Shown here: piece after piece, positions 19,349-27,817 of the stretch
Position numbering within the stretch: position 1 is the stretch's first letter
How the letters are laid out: each line of letters begins with the position of its first letter
Notes under the pieces: generated by a model
Told to the model about the DNA's origin: nothing
Database searches by the model: none
The model's input: the letters and a program-made list of their open reading frames with translations, nothing else
Position numbers and translations under genes: made by a program
Source of the DNA: Fischerella muscicola PCC 7414
GTDB lineage: Bacteria; Cyanobacteriota; Cyanobacteriia; Cyanobacteriales; Nostocaceae
Direction of reading: 5' to 3'
Assembly: GCF_000317205.1 (NCBI RefSeq)
Contig: NZ_AJLK01000156.1
Coordinates: 91,666-155,665 of the forward strand
DNA length: 64,000 bases

Positions 19349-20002
19349 ATGGGTAAATACCACGAGACTGAAACAACAGCATTTTGTTTGGAGGCAAGAT
19401 TCCTCGATTTTGTGATCAAAGATGGCTATAAACTCAAAGGGCTACTGCTAGCAACTCCTGACGGTGAATGTTATGTCAAACTAGCTAAACATTTACGGGT
19501 AGCTTTTGATTGGCGCTTGCCCCGTGGTACTTGGTTGCAAGTTGTAGGTGAGAAAAAATACGATCGCAAAACTGGTGAAGTCAAGCTAAAAGCTGAGCGA
19601 ATTTTGGCAGCCAGAATAGACACGGTGACGCCAAGAAAAGAAGATACAGAAAATTTCTCCGTTTCCTCCCCGAATGAAACCAAGCCAAAAACGGCGAAAT
19701 CAACTATCCTAGTATGTCAAAAATCTGATTGCGTGAAACGTGGCGGCAAAGAAGTGTGCCAAGCTATACAAGCAGCTATGAGCGATCGCGGTTTAGAAGA
19801 TCAAGTAACTATTAAAGGCACTGGCTGTATGAAGAATTGTAAAGCAGGACCTAATGTAGTTATGCCCGATAAAACTCGCTATAGTCGCATCAAAGCCACA
19901 GAAATACCCGCGCTGATGGATAAGCATTTTGCTGCTAAACATCAAGACAGTGAAATGACAATAGCGATCGCTAACAGTACTACTCTACCACACAAGTTTT
20001 GA
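19349..20002 (+). CDS. Thioredoxin-like [2Fe-2S] ferredoxin domain protein
   Basis: A 217-residue protein with two parts. Residues 1-90 form a small beta-rich (OB-like) domain with FVIKDGYKLKGLLLATPDGE. A Lys/Thr-rich linker (about 95-118) leads to a thioredoxin-like [2Fe-2S] domain at about 120-195: the cysteines are in ILVCQKSDCVKRGG, then GCMKNCKAGPNVV, as in NuoE/HoxE-related shuttle ferredoxins. It probably moves electrons in the cytosol; the partner is unknown. The hairpin at 20019 follows immediately. Tandem placement after the 112-residue hypothetical gene hints at an operon. Confidence 0.8.
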   Translation: MGKYHETETTAFCLEARFLDFVIKDGYKLKGLLLATPDGECYVKLAKHLRVAFDWRLPRGTWLQVVGEKKYDRKTGEVKLKAERILAARIDTVTPRKEDTENFSVSSPNETKPKTAKSTILVCQKSDCVKRGGKEVCQAIQAAMSDRGLEDQVTIKGTGCMKNCKAGPNVVMPDKTRYSRIKATEIPALMDKHFAAKHQDSEMTIAIANSTTLPHKF

Positions 20003-20018
20003 CAGCTTGCAAGACGTC

Positions 20019-20051
20019 AGATCCCCGACTTTTTAAAAAAGTCGGGGATCT
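20019..20051. terminator. GATCCCCGACTT hairpin, terminator-like (copy 1)
   Basis: Near-perfect arms AGATCCCCGACTTTTT and AAAAAAGTCGGGGATCT lie 17 bases after the ferredoxin gene stop, and an outer TTTTGACAG / CTGTCAAAA pair flanks them. It probably terminates the gene and its convergent neighbour. A second copy is at 33096-33128, so it is also a dispersed repeat. Confidence 0.75.
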
Positions 20052-20134
20052 AGTCAAACTGTCAAAATCAATTTGGTGAACTAGTACTACTATTTAAAAA
20101 GAAAAAAAATTTCATCAATATATTTTGTTGAGTG

Positions 20135-20160
20135 GAGACGTGAGGAACATCGCGTCTGTG
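20135..20160. repeat. AGACG hairpin, degenerate copy 2
   Basis: GAGACGTGAGGAACATCGCGTCT is a decayed version of the hairpin at 11994-12023: the right arm is intact, the left arm is mutated. Confidence 0.6.
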
Positions 20161-20182
20161 GGAAATTATTTTTGAGAATCGA

Positions 20183-20243
20183 ACACAGATGGACACAGAT
20201 GGACACAGATGGACACACATAGATTATCCGTGTGTATTAGGTA
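20183..20243. repeat. GGACACAGAT tandem repeat
   Basis: Three to four units of GGACACAGAT followed by CACATAGATTATCCGTGTGT. Inverted relatives (GATAATCTATCTGTG, then ATCGGTGTGTATCG) occur at about 29177-29208 and 56790-56840. Confidence 0.8.
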
Positions 20244-20271
20244 TTCTGTTCCCTGTTAAGAGTTCCCCTTC

Positions 20272-21093
20272 TCAATCCAACTTGGAGAAAAGCGCGTCCC
20301 AATCAATTACAGAAGGTCGTGGCCCGGTATTGACTATCTCAAAAATTTTTCTTTCACAATGGAAATTGGTGATACATTCTACGCAGGCTGTTGCAACATC
20401 GATGCGGCTGGTTTGACCGGTGAGTTTGTCACCTGTTCCCACTACTACACCAAGCTTACCTCCTGTTTTGGCTTTCAACAAAGTGTTGAGGTCATATGAA
20501 GTATAAGGGCCGTCAATCAGGCGACCTGGGCGGATAATAGTGTAAGGCAAGCCGGAATTTATGATCGCTTCCTCACCTTTTTGTTTAGCATCAAGTACAC
20601 CGAAGGCATTGAGAATACTATAGGGAAACTTATCTTTGCGTAGAACTCCGCAGGAAGATACATAAACAAATCGTTTCAACCCAGAAGGCGCTGCTTGTAC
20701 TAAATTGGTGACACCTTGTATATCAACTTTTTCAGGGCTATTTTTTGCTTTGGCTTTGGCATCTGAGGGATTAAAAAATAGCTTTACCCATGTAATCAAA
20801 TTAGGTGTTTGCTCAAAATCCCATTTAGCAGAAGGGAAAGCAGTAGTGCCGGTACAACATATGGTGTAACTCACATCCACCATCGCTGCTGGAAGTGTAG
20901 CCTCCTCGCGTATATCACCAACAGCAATTTCTACTTTGTCATCAAACATCTTTTGGGCTTTGGCAGTGTTGCGTGTCAGGACACGAACTTGAAAGCCCTT
21001 TTCCAACAGCTTGCCTACTACTAATTGCCCCACGCCACCAGTCGCACCAGCAACAAGTACTCTTTCTTCAGTAGATACTGCCGCAGAAGTCAT
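20272..21093 (-). CDS. Atypical SDR (NAD(P)-binding, NmrA-like) protein
   Basis: A protein of about 273 residues with a Rossmann fold: VLVAGATGGVGQLVVGKL is the glycine-rich cofactor motif near residue 13, and VYVSSCGVLR plus LPYTIIRPGRLIDGPY are SDR landmarks. The usual YxxxK is not obvious, as in other atypical SDR members with regulatory or isomerase roles in cyanobacteria and plants. I place the start at the ATG at 21093 (MTSAAVSTEERVLVAG); the longer frame to 21156 is repeat-like and overlaps the SUI1 gene. It lies 59 bases after that gene on the same strand. Substrate unknown. Confidence 0.8.
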   Translation of the reverse strand: MTSAAVSTEERVLVAGATGGVGQLVVGKLLEKGFQVRVLTRNTAKAQKMFDDKVEIAVGDIREEATLPAAMVDVSYTICCTGTTAFPSAKWDFEQTPNLITWVKLFFNPSDAKAKAKNSPEKVDIQGVTNLVQAAPSGLKRFVYVSSCGVLRKDKFPYSILNAFGVLDAKQKGEEAIINSGLPYTIIRPGRLIDGPYTSYDLNTLLKAKTGGKLGVVVGTGDKLTGQTSRIDVATACVECITNFHCERKIFEIVNTGPRPSVIDWDALFSKLD

Positions 21094-21152
21094 AACTATC
21101 ACCAAGGGATAAAACTGATAACCGATAACTAATAACTGATAACTGTTAAATC

Positions 21153-21500
21153 TCAACCACCACTGATTTTGGCTTTATACCCTAGCTTGGTCAAAATTTC
21201 CAGAATTTTCTGCTTGTGTTCGCCTTGAATTTCAATTTCGTTATCTTTAACTGTGCCACCTGTACCGCACTGAGTTTTCAATTGTTTTACTAATGCTTGT
21301 AAGGTTTCTGGTTTAGTTTGAAAACCGCTAATTACAGTGACAGTCTTCCCTTTGCGGCCAGCGCGAGTTGCTTGTACCCGCAAATTCTGTTTTTCCGGTG
21401 GTAGTTCTTGAGTTGGTCTTTCTAATGCTGGGGAATTATTGTCACCAAATTCACGGTAGACAAAGCGATCGCTAGATGATTTATCCTTTGGGGAAGCCAT
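21153..21500 (-). CDS. SUI1/YciH family translation initiation factor-like protein
   Basis: A 115-residue protein. The charged N-terminal tail (residues 1-45) is followed by the eIF1/SUI1 fold with RKGKTVTVISGFQTKPETLQAL, the signature CGTGGTVKDNEIEIQGEH, and ILEILTKLGYKAK. Family members bind the small ribosomal subunit and affect start-codon choice. The C-terminal core is complete. Same strand as the SDR gene that follows closely, so both may share a transcript. Confidence 0.9.
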   Translation of the reverse strand: MASPKDKSSSDRFVYREFGDNNSPALERPTQELPPEKQNLRVQATRAGRKGKTVTVISGFQTKPETLQALVKQLKTQCGTGGTVKDNEIEIQGEHKQKILEILTKLGYKAKISGG

Positions 21501-21686
21501 AAATTTATATTAAGCAGAATCTCAGGATCAAGAGTCTTCTTTTATCCTAATCCGCTTGAGACTTTTTTATAATTAAGTTCATCTTGTAGTTTAAACATCA
21601 ACCCAAGCTATAACGGCACGTGGCGATGGCGACGCTATTGACACCACATGTGCCTCACCAATCCAAAATCTAAAATCCAAAATCGA

Positions 21687-22925
21687 ATGACCACTACTCC
21701 CATTTCCCCTAATTCCCAAACTCATCAACAGCCCGACCTCCAAGGACGCTTCGGCCGCTTCGGTGGTAAATACGTGCCGGAAACACTCATGCCAGCACTG
21801 GCAGAATTAGAAACAGCATACGAACAATACCGCAATCAACCTGCTTTTGTTGCTGAATTACAACAATTACTCCACGACTACGTAGGGCGTGCCACTCCTT
21901 TGTATTTTGCCGAACGCCTCACCGCCCACTATGCCCGGCCAGATGGAACAGGAGCGCAAATTTACTTAAAGCGTGAAGACTTAAATCATACAGGCGCTCA
22001 CAAAATCAATAATGCGATCGGTCAGGTGTTGTTGGCAAAACGCATGGGCAAAAAGCGGATTATTGCCGAAACTGGTGCTGGACAACACGGTGTAGCAACG
22101 GCGACAGTTTGCGCTCGATTTGGTTTGGAATGTGTGATTTACATGGGCGTTCACGATATGGAACGTCAAGCTTTGAATGTGTTTAGAATGCGGCTGATGG
22201 GGGCAGAAGTACGTCCAGTAGCGGCGGGAACAGGTACACTCAAGGATGCCACTTCGGAAGCAATTCGGGATTGGGTAACAAATGTAGAGACGACTCACTA
22301 TATTTTGGGTTCAGTGGCCGGGCCCCATCCTTACCCGATGATGGTGCGGGATTTTCATGCAGTGATTGGACAAGAAACCCGCGCTCAAGCAATGGAAAAA
22401 TGGGGAGGCTTGCCTGATATTCTTATAGCTTGTGTCGGTGGTGGTTCTAATGCGATGGGACTTTTTCACGAGTTTGTGAATGAGCCATCTGTGCGGTTAA
22501 TTGGGGTAGAAGCTGCTGGCGAAGGTATAGATACAGATAAACACGCTGCTACCTTGACAAAAGGACGAGTTGGTGTATTGCACGGGGCAATGAGTTATCT
22601 GCTACAAGACAACGATGGACAGGTGATTGAAGCCCATTCGATTAGTGCCGGTTTAGACTATCCGGGTGTGGGGCCAGAACATAGTTATTTAAAAGATTCT
22701 GGACGTGCCGAATATTACAGTGTTACCGATGCTGATGCTTTAGGAGCATTCCAGAGACTTTCGCGCTTAGAGGGAATTATACCTGCACTAGAAACCGCCC
22801 ATGCGATCGCCTATCTCGAAACTTTGTGTCCCCAACTCAGCGGTAGTCCCCGGATTGTGATTAACTGTTCTGGGCGTGGCGATAAAGATGTGCAGACAGT
22901 AGCAAAGTTCTTAAATCCGGCATAA
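21687..22925 (+). CDS. trpB: Tryptophan synthase beta subunit
   Basis: A 412-residue PLP enzyme that condenses indole and serine. Motifs are [16 protein letters not shown] at the start, the PLP lysine in [13 protein letters not shown] (about residue 102), [11 protein letters not shown], the phosphate loop VGGGSNAMG and the C-terminal HAIAYLE and NCSGRGDKD. The ATG at 21687 follows TCGA; a longer frame to 21648 reads repeat-like text. The trpA partner is not adjacent, as is usual in cyanobacteria. Confidence is high. Confidence 0.95.
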   Translation: MTTTPISPNSQTHQQPDLQGRFGRFGGKYVPETLMPALAELETAYEQYRNQPAFVAELQQLLHDYVGRATPLYFAERLTAHYARPDGTGAQIYLKREDLNHTGAHKINNAIGQVLLAKRMGKKRIIAETGAGQHGVATATVCARFGLECVIYMGVHDMERQALNVFRMRLMGAEVRPVAAGTGTLKDATSEAIRDWVTNVETTHYILGSVAGPHPYPMMVRDFHAVIGQETRAQAMEKWGGLPDILIACVGGGSNAMGLFHEFVNEPSVRLIGVEAAGEGIDTDKHAATLTKGRVGVLHGAMSYLLQDNDGQVIEAHSISAGLDYPGVGPEHSYLKDSGRAEYYSVTDADALGAFQRLSRLEGIIPALETAHAIAYLETLCPQLSGSPRIVINCSGRGDKDVQTVAKFLNPA

Positions 22926-23175
22926 GAACAGTATTAGGCATGGAGCTAACAACCACAAATTATTAATTACCCATTACCCATTACCCAAATGGTGTCTATC
23001 TTAGGATTCTGGTTGCCCTCAAGACTATAGTGTTACATTGCAACTAGGCTAATGCTGGGAAATTTGTTTGTAGTAAGCGCTTTAGCGCTTGCTATAAACT
23101 ATCAGCAACATGTTAGTAACACAAGTGCAAGAGAAACTTATAGATATTGATGGCTAATGGCGCCACCAAAAGCAT
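22926..23175. other. Spacer with TTACCCATTACCC repeat
   Basis: At 22960-22988 is a short TTAATTACCCATTACCC repeat of the same type as near 3520 and 13622. A GCGCTTTAGCGC palindrome lies at 23078-23089. It holds the promoter side of the monooxygenase gene. Confidence 0.55.
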
Positions 23176-24681
23176 ATGTTTACCGAAACGTCTTTGGCAG
23201 GAAAAGAAAGCCAATATTCTCACCAAAACGTATTGATTGTTGGGGGAGGGCCAGCAGGACTTGCCACTGCGTTAGTGTTAGCCAAACGTGGTTGGACAAA
23301 TATTACAGTTCTAGAAAAACGCGCTACTGCGGATTATTATGAACCTGACAAGTCATTTAATTATTTAATTGATGGTCGGGGTCAAAAATTTACTGACTTG
23401 CTTGGATTAACTCAGCAGTTAGCAACACTTAGTGTACCAAGTACAGAGTTTTATTTAACAGTCATTAAACCAAATGGCAACCGTAAAACATCAAAAGTAC
23501 CTGTTGTAGACCCAAAACGAAAAACTGCCTACTGGATACCACGCCGAGCATTTGTTAATTTGCTCTACCAAGAAATAGAAAAGAATTGGTCAAACCACAT
23601 CACAGTGTTATTTAACACGCAATGTGTAGAAATCAATAAAATAGATGTAGATAGTGAAGATACAGAAAAGTTAGAAGTTTTTGCCCAAACAAACAATAGT
23701 AATAAAACTAGATTTGAGCCTAATTTTCTTGTCGGTTGTGATGGGATTAACTCTATTGTGCGGGAGACCCTGAAAAAGTGGGATAAATCTACGTCAAACA
23801 GATTTGAAATGAAGAAATTTCCCTCACCTAGTTCAGGTTTGAGGTATAAAGTATTGAGTTTACCACCGAAGTTTCCTCTTGATCACACTGATAAAGAACA
23901 TGCTGTCAGCACTATGGCCTATGCTATTCGTGGGGCATTTCGGGAACGTCAGCGTTCTGTTTCTCTAGGTTTGTTACCTCTGAAAAATCCTGATGAGCCT
24001 CGTAGTGCCAATATTATTACATATCCAGATCATCAAATTTGGGAATTAAAAAGTGGTGAGGAAGTTTATAAATTTATTGAGCAAGCTTTCCCACAATTAC
24101 CTATCAACAAAATATTATCGTTTCCAGAAGCAGAACGCTTTGCTAAAAGTGAAGGTGGTTACTTTCCCAATCCTCAATATTCTTCTGGATTATACTTTTT
24201 GTTCAAACAACAACCAGACAAAGGCATAGTACTTTTAGGAGACGCGATCCATTGCTTTCCACCTGATATTGGACAGGGTGTAAATTCAGCATTAGAAGAT
24301 GTTTATATCTTGAATGAGGCACTTGAAAAAAGTGGTGATCAACTTTCAGATGCCTTACCTTTATATGAGTCTTGGCGTTTACCGGATACCAAAGCGTTGA
24401 TACGTCTTGCTCAAATTGCTTATCCGTGGCAGTATAACCAAGCTCCAGTTCGTAAATGGCTGTGGAGTATTAATTTCGTTTTGCGGCTTTTACTTAATCG
24501 TTTGCTGCCATATGTATTTAGTCCGCCAGCCTTTTTTATGATTCAAAATCACCAGCTTTCCTATCAGGAAATCTTGACGATGGTGCAACGTACCACCCAG
24601 AAATTATATTTACTTGTTTTAGCAGTTATTTTTGGATTTTTATCATTACCCTATTTTGTCTATTTTAAAGATATTTTTTAG
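23176..24681 (+). CDS. FAD-dependent monooxygenase, kynurenine 3-monooxygenase-like
   Basis: A 501-residue flavoprotein. The FAD dinucleotide loop is VLIVGGGPAGLATALVLAKRG at about residues 20-40; the second FAD motif GDAIHCFPPDIGQGVNSALED is at about 355-375. A C-terminal hydrophobic helix (LYLLVLAVIFGFLSLPYFVY) suggests a membrane anchor, as in eukaryotic kynurenine monooxygenase. It hydroxylates an aromatic or related substrate; the true substrate is unproven. Six bases separate it from the GTPase gene, which starts just after AGAGGAC, so they are very likely co-transcribed. Confidence 0.85.
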   Translation: MFTETSLAGKESQYSHQNVLIVGGGPAGLATALVLAKRGWTNITVLEKRATADYYEPDKSFNYLIDGRGQKFTDLLGLTQQLATLSVPSTEFYLTVIKPNGNRKTSKVPVVDPKRKTAYWIPRRAFVNLLYQEIEKNWSNHITVLFNTQCVEINKIDVDSEDTEKLEVFAQTNNSNKTRFEPNFLVGCDGINSIVRETLKKWDKSTSNRFEMKKFPSPSSGLRYKVLSLPPKFPLDHTDKEHAVSTMAYAIRGAFRERQRSVSLGLLPLKNPDEPRSANIITYPDHQIWELKSGEEVYKFIEQAFPQLPINKILSFPEAERFAKSEGGYFPNPQYSSGLYFLFKQQPDKGIVLLGDAIHCFPPDIGQGVNSALEDVYILNEALEKSGDQLSDALPLYESWRLPDTKALIRLAQIAYPWQYNQAPVRKWLWSINFVLRLLLNRLLPYVFSPPAFFMIQNHQLSYQEILTMVQRTTQKLYLLVLAVIFGFLSLPYFVYFKDIF

Positions 24682-24687
24682 AGGACA

Positions 24688-26016
24688 ATGACTGAGCAAC
24701 GTGAGTCTGACTTGCAGTCAGCAAATATTCAAAAATCAAATGAACCGACTGATGATGTCAACAAAGAGTCGGTAGATAATTCCAACACTAATCCGATCGC
24801 GAGTGTTTGGAATAAAACAACAGCACGATTGATACAATTATTACCTGTAGAACAAATTTCACAGTCTTTTGTGAAATGGTTCAGTGTCAACGAAGCTCAA
24901 GTTGCAGAGATTCTAGAGCAAGTACGAGCAGAACTGCCCACCACAGAAGCTTTATTGCTTGGTAAGCCTCAGGCTGGAAAAAGTTCGATTATACGGGGAT
25001 TGACGGGAGTTTCGGCCGAAATTGTCGGTCAAGGATTTCGCCCCCATACCCAACACACCCAACGTTACGCCTATCCTTCCAACGACCTACCTCTACTGGT
25101 TTTTACGGATACAGTCGGGCTAGGTGATGTTAATCAAGATACTGATATAGTCATTCAAGAACTAGTTGGCGATTTGCAAAAAGAGAGTCGTGGCGCTAAA
25201 GTCATGATTCTCACTGTCAAAATTAACGATTTCGCCACCGATACACTCAGACAAATTGCTCAGGAGTTACGTCAAAAATATCCAGATATTCCCTGTTTGT
25301 TGGCAGTTACCTGTTTACATGAAGTTTATCCTCCTGATGTTGCCGATCATCCAGAGTATCCACCAACATATGAAGAGGTCAACCGCGCTTTCAGTGCCAT
25401 ACAGGATACTTTTGCTGGACTGTACGATCGCTGTGTGATCATCGACTTTACCCTAGAAGAAGATGGCTACACACCAGTGTTTTATGGCTTGGAGGTTTTG
25501 AGGGATACTCTAGCAGATTTACTTCCAGAAGCCGAAGCACGAGCAATTCATCAATTATTAGATCAGGGAACTGGCGAGAAAATAGGTAATCTCTACCGAG
25601 ATGTAGGACGCCGTTATATTTTGGCATTTGCCGTGATTGCAGCAACGATCGCAGCAACACCACTACCATTAGCGACAATGCCTGTATTAATTGCATTGCA
25701 AGTATCAATGGTCGGACTGTTAGGTAAATTATATGGGCAGACACTCACCCCTTCTCAAGCTGGTGGTGTAGTCAGTGCGATCGCAGGTGGTTTTTTTGCA
25801 CGGGCGGTAGCACGGGAGTTAGTTAAGTTTATACCTGGGTTCGGCAGTGTGATTGCTGCTTCTTGGGCTGCTGCCTACACTTGGGCATTAGGAGAAGGAG
25901 CTTGTGTATACTTTGGTGATTTGCTGGGAGGTAAAAAACCTGACCCCCAAAAAATTCAATCTGTGATGCAAGATGCGTTTAAGCAAGCCAAAGCACGTTT
26001 TAAGGGTATGAAGTAG
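24688..26016 (+). CDS. Membrane-associated GTPase, YcjF/DUF697-like
   Basis: A 442-residue protein. After a charged N-terminus (1-45), the G domain has Walker A GKPQAGKSS (residues 92-100) and the G3 motif DTVGLGD. The G4 motif, usually NKxD, is replaced by TCLHE in LLAVTCLHEVYP, so nucleotide specificity may be altered. The last 140 residues contain several hydrophobic helices (ILAFAVIAATIAATPLPLA, LVKFIPGFGSVIAASWAA), resembling DUF697. It probably acts at a membrane. Its coupling to the flavin monooxygenase, with a ribosome site inside that gene's end, suggests a joint role that is unknown. Confidence 0.8.
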   Translation: MTEQRESDLQSANIQKSNEPTDDVNKESVDNSNTNPIASVWNKTTARLIQLLPVEQISQSFVKWFSVNEAQVAEILEQVRAELPTTEALLLGKPQAGKSSIIRGLTGVSAEIVGQGFRPHTQHTQRYAYPSNDLPLLVFTDTVGLGDVNQDTDIVIQELVGDLQKESRGAKVMILTVKINDFATDTLRQIAQELRQKYPDIPCLLAVTCLHEVYPPDVADHPEYPPTYEEVNRAFSAIQDTFAGLYDRCVIIDFTLEEDGYTPVFYGLEVLRDTLADLLPEAEARAIHQLLDQGTGEKIGNLYRDVGRRYILAFAVIAATIAATPLPLATMPVLIALQVSMVGLLGKLYGQTLTPSQAGGVVSAIAGGFFARAVARELVKFIPGFGSVIAASWAAAYTWALGEGACVYFGDLLGGKKPDPQKIQSVMQDAFKQAKARFKGMK

Positions 26017-26110
26017 GAAGTATCATTGCCTTTTGATGATGTTGGTTAACCCTGAGAGTATAACTTTCGACTTCTAAGGAAACGGTGCTAATCCCTACTT
26101 AATATTTTTC

Positions 26111-26296
26111 TCACTTACAAATGTCCCACGATAGGGACGCGGCGCGACTTCCCCCTGGTGGAATGAGGTTTTCAAATATACCCAAGTGACCGTGTGTGTC
26201 AGCACCAATTGCTTTAAATGTCACTTCGCTGTCACCGATAACGAGGTGATTTCCCTCTCCTGGCGCTAATACAATTTCTTTGGTAGGTAAGGTCAT
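26111..26296 (-). pseudogene. Cupin-domain protein remnant
   Basis: A 61-codon frame. The first 50 residues (MTLPTKEIVLAPGEGNHLVI to IFENLIPPGG) match the start of small cupin proteins of about 150 residues. Where the metal-binding histidines (PPHIHHRE-like) should follow, the sequence changes to SRAASLSWDICK and stops. The rest of the barrel is not downstream, so the gene is truncated and should not bind metal. The switch point is a GC-rich CGGCGCGACTTCCCCC segment. Confidence 0.65.
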
Positions 26297-26451
26297 AGTA
26301 ACTTTTCTCTCCCGATAGTTTCTATCTTGACTGAAAATATATAGAAAATGCGATCGCTCTTAAGTACCTATGACTGCCAAAATCTCTTAAAGAGAATATT
26401 CTTGAAGCAGTTTGCAGTAGAATTAGTCCTTTAGAGAGAGGAGGGCAAAAA

Positions 26452-27807
26452 GTGACTCGGGTCATCATCGTGCGCCACGGTCAAAGCACGTATAACACTG
26501 AAAAACGTATTCAAGGGCGCACCGATGCGTCTAAATTAACTGAAAAAGGTTGTAACGATGCCAGTTTAGTTGGCAAAGCCCTCAGTAATATTTCATTCAA
26601 TGCTATTTATAGTAGTCCCCTACAGCGAGCTAAACAAACAGCAGATATCATCTGGCGATCGCTAGAAAATAATTCTGGGCAGTCTGTTGTTCCTCAAACT
26701 TCCAATCTGCTGCTAGAAATTGACTTACCTTTGTGGGAGAAAATGCTTGTAGCGGAAGTTAAGCAGAAGTTTGCGGAAGATTACCGCATTTGGAAACAGT
26801 CGCCCCATCAATTCCAGATGCTTGTTCCAGACAGAGAGGGAAATAGCCGAGAACATTATCCTGTCTTAGGTTTGTACGAACAAGCACGGCAATTTTGGCA
26901 AGAAATTCTGTCCCGCCATCCAGGTCAGACGATTTTAATAGTAGGGCATAACGGCATTAATCGAGCTTTAATCAGCACAGCACTGGGTATTTCTCCATCT
27001 CGCTACCATTCCATCCAACAATCTAACTGCGGCATTAGTGTACTCAATTTTGCGGGTGGTTTAGGAGATGCAGTTCAGCTCGAATCTATGAACCAAACCC
27101 AACACTTGGGAGATATTCTCCCCTCTGTGCGACCAAACCATCATGGTGTGCGTTTATTGCTGATCCGTCACGGCGAAACCGAGTGGAATCGCCAAGGTAA
27201 ATTTCAAGGTCAAATTGATGTTCCTCTCAACGAAAATGGTAGGCTACAGGCACAAAAAGCCGCCGCATTTCTCAAAGATGTGGAACTTGATTTTGCCGTT
27301 AGCAGTCCGATGCTACGTCCCAAAGAAACTGCTCAAATCATCTTACAGAACCACAACAGTATCAAGTTAGAATTGCAAGATGGTTTTAGAGAAATTAGCC
27401 ACGGACTTTGGGAAGGAAAATTAGAATCAGAAATTGAACAAGAATTTCCGGGAGAGTTAGAACGTTGGCGAACAGTACCAGCCCAAGTACAAATGCCCGC
27501 AGGGGAAAATTTGCAACAGGTATGGGAACGCAGCGTCACAACTTGGCAATCAGTTGTAGAAGCAGCATTGGCAAACCAACTCCAAACCGGGATAGTCGTT
27601 GCTCATGATGCTACTAACAAAACTCTGCTTTGCCATATTCTAGGTTTGTCACCAGATAATTTTTGGAATTTCCGTCAGGGTAATGGCGCAGTCAGTGTTA
27701 TAGACTACCCTTCAGGATTGAATGGTTTACCAGTGTTGCAAGCAATGAATATTACCACTCATTTGGGTGGAGGGGTGCTAGATAAAACCGCAGCAGGGGC
27801 GTTGTAA
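26452..27807 (+). CDS. Tandem histidine phosphatase (phosphoglycerate mutase-like)
   Basis: A 451-residue protein with two complete phosphoglycerate-mutase-like domains. Domain 1 (about 1-205) has VIIVRHGQSTYNTE and VGHNGINRALI; domain 2 (about 225-430) has LLIRHGETEWNRQG and VAHDATNKTLL. Both catalytic histidines are present in each half. Cyanobacterial relatives dephosphorylate small sugar phosphates or phosphoserine; the substrate cannot be read here. It starts at GTG with a strong GGAGGG site ten bases ahead. Only 10 bases separate it from the dihydroorotase-like gene, so one transcript is likely. Confidence 0.85.
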   Translation: MTRVIIVRHGQSTYNTEKRIQGRTDASKLTEKGCNDASLVGKALSNISFNAIYSSPLQRAKQTADIIWRSLENNSGQSVVPQTSNLLLEIDLPLWEKMLVAEVKQKFAEDYRIWKQSPHQFQMLVPDREGNSREHYPVLGLYEQARQFWQEILSRHPGQTILIVGHNGINRALISTALGISPSRYHSIQQSNCGISVLNFAGGLGDAVQLESMNQTQHLGDILPSVRPNHHGVRLLLIRHGETEWNRQGKFQGQIDVPLNENGRLQAQKAAAFLKDVELDFAVSSPMLRPKETAQIILQNHNSIKLELQDGFREISHGLWEGKLESEIEQEFPGELERWRTVPAQVQMPAGENLQQVWERSVTTWQSVVEAALANQLQTGIVVAHDATNKTLLCHILGLSPDNFWNFRQGNGAVSVIDYPSGLNGLPVLQAMNITTHLGGGVLDKTAAGAL

Positions 27808-27817
27808 GAGTTATGTT

